Assembly: GCA_959596495.1 (NCBI GenBank)
Contig: CAUFXK010000072.1
Coordinates: 1-9,496, forward strand
DNA from: an uncultured Collinsella sp.
Lineage (GTDB): Bacteria > Actinomycetota > Coriobacteriia > Coriobacteriales > Coriobacteriaceae
Direction of reading: 5' to 3'
DNA length: 9,496 bases
In this document: positions 1-6,181 of the stretch, piece by piece
Numbering within the stretch: position 1 is the first letter of the stretch
How the letters are laid out: each line of letters begins with the position of its first letter
Notes under the pieces: generated by a model
The model's database searches: none
Seen by the model: only the letters and a program-made list of their open reading frames with translations
What the model was told of the DNA's origin: nothing
Position numbers and translations under genes: made by a program

Positions 1-16
1 TGCGAACCTCCAGTCC

Positions 17-33
17 GGACCGCCCCGCGGTCC
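17..33. other. Small GC-rich hairpin, possible end of an upstream transcript
   Basis: A perfect 6-bp stem pairs positions 17-22 (GGACCG) with 28-33 (CGGTCC) around a 5-nt CCCCG loop. On the plus strand it is followed only by AACTTTCT, a weak T-rich tail, so it could be a poor terminator for a plus-strand gene left of the window. No gene is visible here to confirm this. Confidence 0.25.
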
Positions 34-84
34 AACTTTCTGTCCGCACCCCCAATCAGCCCATCCAACGGCCAAACAGGAACC

Positions 85-442
85 ATTTCACCGCAACTTT
101 TCTTTAGATCGGATTTCGGGCTGATGCTAAGTTTGTAACATTTCAAAACTCTGCCGGATTACGGGGCTGAATTGACAACCTCTATCCATTCCGGTAATTT
201 GCAAATTTCAACAAGCCATCTACCTGCGGTTTTATTAAGGCCATTTTTGCTGTGGTCGGGCATCACCGATCTAGCCCCGTAATCCGCCCTACTTTTGATA
301 GCAGCAAGTATGAAACAGGACCATTTTTTCCCACTCTTTACCGCTATTGCGATCTCCACTCGCACGACCTTCTGAGTTGCGGTGAAATAAAGACTGTTTG
401 GCGGCTAGAAGCCGCTATTCGATCCCTATTTCACCGCAACTT
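85..442. repeat. Three copies of a 14-15 nt motif (ATTTCACCGCAACT), two direct and one inverted
   Basis: The motif ATTTCACCGCAACT occurs at 85-98 and 428-441 on the plus strand and at 375-388 on the minus strand. The two direct copies match over 15 nt (85-99 and 428-442). Copies two and three form a perfect 15-bp inverted repeat (375-389 with 427-441) starting 6 bp beyond the rsmB stop codon. Nested inside is a 6-bp hairpin (401-406 with 410-415, 3-nt loop). Copies one and two face each other like terminal inverted repeats around about 300 bp. The RNA fold beyond rsmB may end or protect the fmt-rsmB transcript, but there is no good U-tract. A small non-coding mobile element (MITE-like) or dispersed repeat is an alternative reading. 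Confidence 0.6.
155..286. repeat. 14-bp inverted repeat inside the 1-447 gene-free region
   Basis: Positions 155-168 (CGGATTACGGGGCT) are the exact reverse complement of 273-286. Weaker similarity extends outward on the same sides, including a shared TCAAAA block near 143-148 and 293-298. The arms are 104 bp apart. They lie inside the larger arrangement bounded by the copies at 85-98 and 375-388, so the region is a nested palindrome. It is visibly richer in A and T than the neighbouring genes. I see no convincing gene here; a 68-codon minus-strand reading frame (159-365) starts with GTG, has poor ribosome binding site spacing and spans the repeats. Confidence 0.6.
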
Positions 443-447
443 AGTAG

Positions 448-1848
448 CTACTTGTGGACCAAGCGGGCGCAGAAGTGGCCGTCGTAGGAATCCGCGTTTA
501 CGGGGACGCTCTGGAAAAGCCCACGGTCGTTTTGGCGTACGAAAACGAGCTTCTTGGCCTGATCGAACTCGGGGAGTTGCAGAATCTGTGCTTCGGAAAG
601 CGGCGCCACGCTAAAGCCGGCACCCTCGGGAGAAGCCAGGAAGGCATCCACGACCTGAGTGTTCTCCTCAGCAAAAACCGAGCAGGTGGCATAGATAAGC
701 TCACCGCCGGCAGCCACGCGCGCGGCGGCTTCCTTGAGCATCGTCAGCTGCAGTTTAGGAAGCTCAACCGTCACGTCCTTTTCGGTCAAGCGCCACGGAA
801 TCTCAGGATGCCGGCGCATGGTGCCGGTACCCGAGCACGGGGCATCGATAAACACCGTATCGAACAGAACGGGTTTACCAAGCATCGCATCGAACGACGT
901 CAGTACCTCGTCGAGCTCGCACGCATCACCCGAGACGGTACGAACGCCCTTGATACCAGCCTTATGCAGGCGCGCGAGATTCTGATCACACTTGCGATCG
1001 TGCAAATCGAGTGCAGTGTGCTGACGGTCGTAGCCGGCACGCTTAGCCTGGCACATCATCACATACGTCTTGGTACCACGACCGGCGCCAATCTCTAGGC
1101 AGCGCCCGGGACGAGTAGCCGCAGTAGCGATGAGCTGAGCGTTAAGGTCCGAGGCCACGGCCGCCGCGCGTTCAAACACACCCGACGCAACCGTAGCCTG
1201 CGAATCGACCGGCGCATGGCAGCCCGGGAACACCGGCGCCACAAGCTGCGATAGGTACGGATCAGGCTTGGTTGCAAAGGCGTTCTCGTGCAAAGCGAGC
1301 GGCGCGGGCGCCAGATTTCCTGCAAAGTTGAGCGCGCCCTCGGGCGTATCGAACGACGCCATAATGCGAGCACACAGCCAGCGCGGCATACCCATCAGGC
1401 GAGATAGGCGAACCAATCGGCGCTCGGACTCATCGGCATCCGCCGCAGTGGCAAAGTCCTCGACGTTGTCCGCGACCTTATGCAGTACGGCGTTCGCCAG
1501 ACCAGCAGCCGATTTAGCGCCGCTACGAACCAGCTCAACACCCTGACTCACGGCAACGCGACCTGGGGTATGCAGGTAGAGCATCTCGAAGGCCGAGATT
1601 CGAAGCGCCATGCGAACGCGCGGCGCGACCTTTTTGGGCTTATCGAGAAACTGATCGAGCAGCTCATCCAAAATTCCCTGCGTGGCGGCAACACCGAGCG
1701 CCAAAAGCGCGGCAAAAGCGGAATCGCGCTGGTCAATGGCCTTGGCGGAAGCACGGGAAGACAACACGTCGCGTGCGTATATACCGCGACGGTCGGCCTC
1801 CATCAGCACATCGAGCGCGAGCTTACGCGCGGGGGAAAGCTTGCTCAT
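448..1848 (-). CDS. rsmB: 16S rRNA (cytosine-967-C5)-methyltransferase RsmB (Sun family)
   Basis: Cytoplasmic enzyme that methylates C5 of a cytosine (C967 in E. coli numbering) in 16S rRNA using S-adenosylmethionine. The 466-residue product has the family layout. An N-terminal NusB-like helical domain covers about residues 1-135, a linker follows, and a Rossmann methyltransferase domain starts near 235. Motif IV is DAPCSGTG with Cys338. Motif VI is YATCS with Cys389, the expected catalytic nucleophile. The C-terminus has the usual DGHFCARL ending. The SAM motif I (residues 251-261, LEIGAGRGTKT) is unusual, because the family normally has an AAPGGKT-type loop. I chose the ATG at 1848, which overlaps the fmt stop in an ATGA junction. 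An upstream GTG at 1863 has no ribosome binding site. Translation is probably coupled to fmt. The family assignment is firm; substrate identity is by homology. Confidence 0.95.
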   Translation of the reverse strand: MSKLSPARKLALDVLMEADRRGIYARDVLSSRASAKAIDQRDSAFAALLALGVAATQGILDELLDQFLDKPKKVAPRVRMALRISAFEMLYLHTPGRVAVSQGVELVRSGAKSAAGLANAVLHKVADNVEDFATAADADESERRLVRLSRLMGMPRWLCARIMASFDTPEGALNFAGNLAPAPLALHENAFATKPDPYLSQLVAPVFPGCHAPVDSQATVASGVFERAAAVASDLNAQLIATAATRPGRCLEIGAGRGTKTYVMMCQAKRAGYDRQHTALDLHDRKCDQNLARLHKAGIKGVRTVSGDACELDEVLTSFDAMLGKPVLFDTVFIDAPCSGTGTMRRHPEIPWRLTEKDVTVELPKLQLTMLKEAAARVAAGGELIYATCSVFAEENTQVVDAFLASPEGAGFSVAPLSEAQILQLPEFDQAKKLVFVRQNDRGLFQSVPVNADSYDGHFCARLVHK

Positions 1849-2765
1849 GACAAAGCACCCCACGTCAGATCGGCGCCCTGCAGGCCGGCAGCCCAGGCAG
1901 AAGCAGCCATAGCGCGCTTGCCATCGGGCTTAACCTCAAGCAGCTCGACCGCACCATCGGAAAGTCCCAGGTAGACACGCTTGCTCTTAACGGCAACAGC
2001 GCCCTCGCCAAGCGACACATCCGCCAGCGCAGCATCGAGCACGCGAACCGACTTACCGGCAATCACGCAGCGAGCGGGTGCAGTGTCGGACGAAGCCAAC
2101 ACGTGACGCACGCAATCGAGCGCCGCCATCTGCGGATCCAGACGCATCTCCTGCTTGGAAATCTTGGCAGCATGCGTGACGAGCGACTCATCCTGCTCGG
2201 TCCACACCGCTGTATCATCGGCAAGCGAGGGCAGCGTATCGGCCAGCAGCTTACCGCCCAGCTCGCCAAGCTCCATCGTCAGTGCCTCGGCATGCTTGCC
2301 GGCAACCGACGTGGAAGCCTGAGCACAATAAGCACCAGTATCCACGCCATGCCCAATGCGCATAATGGAAACGCCAGCAACCTCATCACCAGCAAGAATG
2401 GCACGCTGAATGGGAGCAGCCCCACGCCAACGAGGCAACAAGGACGCATGAACATTCACAATACCAAGCGGCGCCATATGCAGCACTTCATCAGGCAAAA
2501 TGCAACCGTACGCGGCCACACAGAAAATATCAGCCCGCGCAGCCTGGAGAGTATCAACTACCTCAGGCGTCATACGATTAGCCTCAACAACCGGCAGGCC
2601 AAGCTCGAGCGCCTTGGCCTTAACAGGAGACGGCTCAAGCTTCTTACCACGCCCACGAACAGCATCAGGACGAGTAATGGCAAGCGCAATCTCATTCCCA
2701 GCCTCAACAAGCGAAGTCAGCGAAGGCACAGCAAAATCAGGCGTACCCATAAACACAATACGCAT
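1845..2765 (-). CDS. fmt: Methionyl-tRNA formyltransferase
   Basis: Transfers a formyl group from 10-formyltetrahydrofolate to initiator Met-tRNA, marking it for translation initiation. The 306-residue length is normal. The N-terminal catalytic domain begins MRIVFMGTPDFAVPSL, a typical family start. It contains the folate-site signature HASLLPRWRGAAPIQ (106-120). The catalytic triad seen in the E. coli enzyme is present as Asn104, His106 and Asp142 (within GVDTG), all offset by four from E. coli numbering. The C-terminal OB-like tRNA-binding domain covers about residues 205-306. The start at 2765 has a clear GGGGAG ribosome binding site about 10 nt upstream. The stop overlaps the rsmB ATG by 4 bp, so the two form an operon. 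Unlike many genomes, where def sits directly against fmt, a 320-bp spacer with a large palindrome intervenes. This suggests fmt-rsmB has its own promoter. Confidence 0.97.
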   Translation of the reverse strand: MRIVFMGTPDFAVPSLTSLVEAGNEIALAITRPDAVRGRGKKLEPSPVKAKALELGLPVVEANRMTPEVVDTLQAARADIFCVAAYGCILPDEVLHMAPLGIVNVHASLLPRWRGAAPIQRAILAGDEVAGVSIMRIGHGVDTGAYCAQASTSVAGKHAEALTMELGELGGKLLADTLPSLADDTAVWTEQDESLVTHAAKISKQEMRLDPQMAALDCVRHVLASSDTAPARCVIAGKSVRVLDAALADVSLGEGAVAVKSKRVYLGLSDGAVELLEVKPDGKRAMAASAWAAGLQGADLTWGALS

Positions 2766-2981
2766 AAAGGACGTCTCCCCTCAACCAAAGCCGAGACGGC
2801 TACAAATAACAGCGGAAAGCCAATTACCAAGCCCATCCGCAATAACAATTCAACAAGAACAAATATACCCAAAAACAAAGAAAGAGCCGCATAAAAGCAG
2901 CCCTCCCAATAAAGCACCTATCAGCGAAGACGCCCCTCCCTGGCCCGACGGCACCCGGGCGAGACAAGCAGCGTCAACGTA
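2766..2981 (-). promoter_or_regulatory. AT-rich leader and probable promoter region of fmt-rsmB
   Basis: No convincing gene lies between fmt and the palindrome at 2982. About 2766-2917 is clearly more AT-rich than its surroundings. Read on the minus strand it holds a TATATT box (2867-2862, five of six matches to the -10 consensus) without a good -35, so the promoter call is tentative. Two short pairings near the fmt ribosome binding site exclude each other. One is a 5-bp hairpin (2789-2793 with 2797-2801). The other is a 6-bp stem (2772-2777 with 2793-2798) that covers part of the GGGGAGA ribosome binding site. A hydrophobic 66-codon GTG-started frame (2917-2717) and a 22-codon ATG frame after GGGAGGG also occur here, but neither has support as a gene. 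Confidence 0.3.
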
Positions 2982-3077
2982 GTCCCTGGGGCGCCCGCCT
3001 ATATCGTCCCGCGCGCAGTTTCGCAGCGCAGCGAGAATGTTTGAGCACGGGATGATATAGGCGGGCGCCCCGGGGAC
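2982..3077. repeat. Large palindrome between def and fmt: 30-bp stem, 36-nt loop
   Basis: Positions 2982-3011 pair with 3048-3077 over 30 consecutive pairs, with only two G-T pairs (2987/3072 and 3006/3053) and no mismatch. The core arm is GGGGCGCCCGCCTATATC. The loop contains a further small stem (3019-3024 with 3031-3036). The element begins 7 bp beyond the def stop codon. As RNA it would be a very stable 3' end for priA-def mRNA. It lacks a U-tract on either strand, so it is not a classic intrinsic terminator. The arms end in GTCCC/GGGAC, and the right flank reads GGGGACGGAC, close to the GGGGACAGAC core of the repeats at 7741-7861. A dispersed REP-like palindrome is therefore a good alternative. 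Confidence 0.75.
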
Positions 3078-3084
3078 GGACGAC

Positions 3085-3621
3085 CTACTCCGTCTCGCCC
3101 GGTCGAGCGCCGCGAGCCAGGGCGTCCTGGTACTCCTTGACGGCCTTGAGCCTCTGCATGGGCTTCAGTCGCTCGAACATGGTGTTGCCGTGCAGGTGAT
3201 CGATCTCGTGCTGTAGGCACACGCAGAACAGGTCGCCTGTGGCCTCATAGCGAATCAGGTTGGCATCCAGGTCATAAGCCTCGACGACGACATGGTCGGG
3301 ACGCTCAATCTCGCAGCTAATGCCGGGGATGGACAGGCAGCCCTCGCTAAACGGCACCAGATGGTCGCTCTGCTCAACAATGACGGGATTGATGAGCACG
3401 TACGGATCGTAGTCGTTCTTGTCGCTGTAATCGCAGTCGATGGTGACAAGCTGAATGAGCTCGCCGATCTGCGGGGCAGCCAGACCGCAACCACCGTTGT
3501 CGAACATCATCTTCTTCATCTTCTCGGCGAGTGCCTCGATCGCCGGGGTGATCTCCTCGATGACGGCGCACTCCTGGCGCAGTCGAGGGTCGGGCGACAG
3601 TACGATTCCGTTGGCTTCCAT
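3085..3621 (-). CDS. def: Peptide deformylase
   Basis: Metalloenzyme that removes the N-formyl group from nascent proteins at the ribosome. The product is 178 residues and has all three family motifs. Motif 1 is GCGLAAPQ (44-51), motif 2 is EGCLS with metal ligand Cys95, and motif 3 is HEIDH with ligands His138 and His142 and catalytic Glu139. EGCLS and the overall length point to a bacterial deformylase of type I or a related class. Two ATG codons compete for the start. I chose the one at 3621 because AAAGGA sits about 5 nt before it, whereas the ATG at 3627 directly abuts that sequence. It lies 18 bp after the priA stop on the same strand and is almost certainly co-transcribed with it. Its substrate is produced through fmt, the next gene on the strand. 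Confidence 0.97.
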   Translation of the reverse strand: MEANGIVLSPDPRLRQECAVIEEITPAIEALAEKMKKMMFDNGGCGLAAPQIGELIQLVTIDCDYSDKNDYDPYVLINPVIVEQSDHLVPFSEGCLSIPGISCEIERPDHVVVEAYDLDANLIRYEATGDLFCVCLQHEIDHLHGNTMFERLKPMQRLKAVKEYQDALARGARPGETE

Positions 3622-3639
3622 GGCCATCCTTTCGGGTTG

Positions 3640-6093
3640 TTACATCAAATCATAGGCGTCGACGTCAACACTCACGCTCACGCCACGCACGGAACCCACC
3701 TCTTTGAGGCAGGCATCGATATCATCAGAGACATGGTACCCCACGGGCGACTTCACAAGCAGGTGGAAGCGATAACGGTCCTTTGCTCTCTCGATTACAC
3801 ACGAAGCCGGACCCAGCACCTGCGGCACCGCGCTGCCCGACCGCAAAAAGTCGGGAGCGGCGGCATGCCATCGGCGCTTGAGCAGCTTTGCGATGCGCCC
3901 GATATAATCCTGCGCATCGTCGCGGCTAGCCGACCACACCAAAATGTTGACCAGACGAACGAACGGCGGATACAGTGCGTCGCGGCGCTGGTCCAGGTCG
4001 TAGTCGGTAAAGATCGAACGGTCGTGCTCGGCGACGGCGCGGATGACTGGGTCCTCGGGCAGATAGGTCTGGATGACGACCTCGCCAGGGCGATCGCCGC
4101 GTCCGGTACGGCCCGCGACCTGCTCCAGCAAATCGTAGGCGCGCTCCCCCGCTCTAAAATCGGGCAGCTTTAACGCAAAGTCGGCATTGACTACACCCAC
4201 AAGCGTGACCTCGGGAAAGTCGAGGCCCTTGGCAATCATCTGGGTGCCCAGCAGCACCGCGCAATCGGCGGCATCGAACTGCTCGAGCAACTTTTTATGC
4301 GCGTCCTTGCCACGCGTGGAATCAGCGTCCATGCGAATGATGGCGACGTCCTCGGGCAGCATTTGGTGCAGCGCGTCCTCAATCTGCTGCGTGCCCAGGC
4401 CCATTTTTGCCAGGTAGCGGCTGCCGCATTTGGGGCAACGACTCGTGGGTGCGGGATACGGCTGCACGCGCCAGGACGAACCACAGGTGTGACACTGCAG
4501 CGTGTGCGTGCGCTCGTGGTACGTAAGCGCCGTGGAGCAGTGGTTGCAAGTGGGGACGCAACCGCACTCGCGACACATCAAAAACGGCGCAAAGCCGCGG
4601 CGGTTATGCAACAGCACAGCCTTCTCTCGCCGCTCCACAACGCGCTCCAGGCCTTCCATCAGCGGTTTTGAGAACATTGAGCGGCTACCGTGCGAGAACT
4701 CGCGACGTAGGTCGGCAATGCGGACCGTAGGCAGGACCGCGTGACCCGGGCGTTCGGGCATCTCGACGCGCGTCCACGTGACGCCGCCGTACGTGCCGCG
4801 GTGGCAGCGGTCGAGCGCTTCGGCAGAAGGCGTAGCCGAGCCCAGCACGAGTGGGCAGCGATAGCGGCGCGCCATCTCGGCCGCCACCTCGCGCGCATGG
4901 TAGCGCGGACTGGAGCCCTGTTTGTAGCTGGTCTCGTGCTCCTCGTCGATGATGATGAGGCCCAGGTCGCTGAGCGGGCAAAAGAGTGCCGAACGCGCGC
5001 CGACGACAACACGGGCGGCGCCACTTGCGACCATATCCCACTGGTCCAGGCGCTCACCGGCCGAAAGACGGGAATGGAAGACCGCGACCGTCTCGCCAAA
5101 GCGCGAACGGAAGCGGCCGACGGTTTGAGCCGTCAGCGAGATCTCGGGCACAAGCACGCACGCTGAGCGCCCGGCCGCGAGCACGCGCTCGATAGCGGAG
5201 AGGTAGACCTCGGTTTTACCGGATCCGGTGACGCCGTCGACAAGGACCACATCGCCGTGTGCGTCCAGGCGAGCACGCTCAATCTGCGCGAGCGCCTGCT
5301 GCTGGCCGTTCGTGAGCGCGACCGGCGCCTTGCCGCTTGCCGAGGACAACGTGGTCTGCTCGCTGCAGCCACGCCAGACGCGGCGCTCCTCCACCACCAC
5401 GACGCCGCGTTTTTCGAGCGCCTTGATGGTCGCCGACATGTTGTTGTAGAGCAGGTTGAGATCGCGCGTCGTGACGGGGCCGCACTGAAGCGCCTCGATG
5501 AGCTGGCGTTGGCGAACGGCAGTCTTGGGCGGCGTATAGTCAAAGCCATCGGGCGTAAGCATCACCCAGCGGTTTTGGATAGGCTTGACGGCGGGGCGCT
5601 CAACGGTCCACACGCCGTCATCGCCCTTGACCACGCGCGGACTTCCACCCGGAGGCAAGAATAGGCGCAGGCACTCGGAAAGAGTTGCGACGTACTCGCG
5701 ACTCATCCAGCGCGCAATGCGTGCAGCCTCAGCGGTAAAGAGCGGCTTGCTGAGGATAGCCTCGATAGGCTTGATGCGCGCGGGGTCGAGGGCGTCGTTA
5801 CCTTGTAGGTTGGCAAGCTCGGGCGCGATGTCGACGATATAGCCCGCGGCCGCACGGTTGCCAAAATGGACTAGGACGGTGGAGCCGATCTGGGCATCGT
5901 TGGCGAGTGACTGCGGAATGCCGTAGGCAAACGGCTCGGACAGCGCACGGGTCGGGATGTCGAGAACCACGCTCGCGTAGGCGGCGACGGGCTCAGATGC
6001 GGGCTCGGGCTGCGCCGGGGCGGCAGCAGGGGCCGCGGACTTCGGAGCTTCCTTAGGTTCCGGCGAACCAAACAGCGACAGTTGCTCGGCCAT
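3640..6093 (-). CDS. priA: Primosomal protein N' (replication restart helicase PriA)
   Basis: A 3'-5' DNA helicase that recognises stalled or collapsed forks and starts reloading of the replicative helicase. The 817-residue product is longer than E. coli PriA, mainly through its N-terminus. Residues 4-8 read QLSLF, a perfect match to the bacterial beta-clamp-binding pentapeptide, followed by a Pro/Ala/Glu-rich linker to about residue 37. The N-terminal DNA-binding domain follows (about 38-150). Helicase motifs are Walker A GVTGSGKT (287-294), DEEH (383-386), GSAT (418-421) and the motif V-VI block (616-672). Eight zinc-binding cysteines are present at 507, 510, 516, 519, 534, 537, 553 and 556, with an extra Cys512. 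The start at 6093 is preferred because GGGAGGT lies 9 nt before it. An in-frame ATG at 6132 would fall in the gltX terminator. No clear promoter is visible. Confidence 0.97.
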   Translation of the reverse strand: MAEQLSLFGSPEPKEAPKSAAPAAAPAQPEPASEPVAAYASVVLDIPTRALSEPFAYGIPQSLANDAQIGSTVLVHFGNRAAAGYIVDIAPELANLQGNDALDPARIKPIEAILSKPLFTAEAARIARWMSREYVATLSECLRLFLPPGGSPRVVKGDDGVWTVERPAVKPIQNRWVMLTPDGFDYTPPKTAVRQRQLIEALQCGPVTTRDLNLLYNNMSATIKALEKRGVVVVEERRVWRGCSEQTTLSSASGKAPVALTNGQQQALAQIERARLDAHGDVVLVDGVTGSGKTEVYLSAIERVLAAGRSACVLVPEISLTAQTVGRFRSRFGETVAVFHSRLSAGERLDQWDMVASGAARVVVGARSALFCPLSDLGLIIIDEEHETSYKQGSSPRYHAREVAAEMARRYRCPLVLGSATPSAEALDRCHRGTYGGVTWTRVEMPERPGHAVLPTVRIADLRREFSHGSRSMFSKPLMEGLERVVERREKAVLLHNRRGFAPFLMCRECGCVPTCNHCSTALTYHERTHTLQCHTCGSSWRVQPYPAPTSRCPKCGSRYLAKMGLGTQQIEDALHQMLPEDVAIIRMDADSTRGKDAHKKLLEQFDAADCAVLLGTQMIAKGLDFPEVTLVGVVNADFALKLPDFRAGERAYDLLEQVAGRTGRGDRPGEVVIQTYLPEDPVIRAVAEHDRSIFTDYDLDQRRDALYPPFVRLVNILVWSASRDDAQDYIGRIAKLLKRRWHAAAPDFLRSGSAVPQVLGPASCVIERAKDRYRFHLLVKSPVGYHVSDDIDACLKEVGSVRGVSVSVDVDAYDLM

Positions 6094-6123
6094 GGTCTCT
6101 GTACCTCCCATCCCATACGTCTT

Positions 6124-6158
6124 TAGAAACAAGAGCCCCGCTCGGGTGAACGGGGCTC
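6124..6158 (-). terminator. Rho-independent terminator after gltX
   Basis: Read on the minus strand, a perfect 8-bp GC-rich stem (6158-6151 CGAGCCCC-type arm with 6140-6133) closes a 10-nt loop and is followed directly by the T-rich tail TTGTTTCT. It begins 23 bp after the gltX stop. Its tail ends about 17 nt upstream of the priA ribosome binding site, leaving little room for a separate priA promoter. Confidence 0.8.
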
Positions 6159-6181
6159 GGATACATGCGTTTACGCAGCTG

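Noticed and set aside
159..365. A 68-codon minus-strand frame beyond rsmB
   Set aside because: It has a GTG start with poor ribosome binding site spacing, spans the inverted repeats and matches no protein I recognise. It is better explained as part of the repeat region, though a remnant gene cannot be excluded.
2717..2917. A 66-codon hydrophobic minus-strand frame overlapping the start of fmt
   Set aside because: It starts with GTG and no clear ribosome binding site. Its hydrophobicity follows from a T-rich leader, and it runs 49 bp into fmt in another frame.
2982..3077. The def-fmt palindrome as a classic intrinsic terminator
   Set aside because: The stem is long enough, but no T-run follows on either strand and the 36-nt loop is too large for the usual form.
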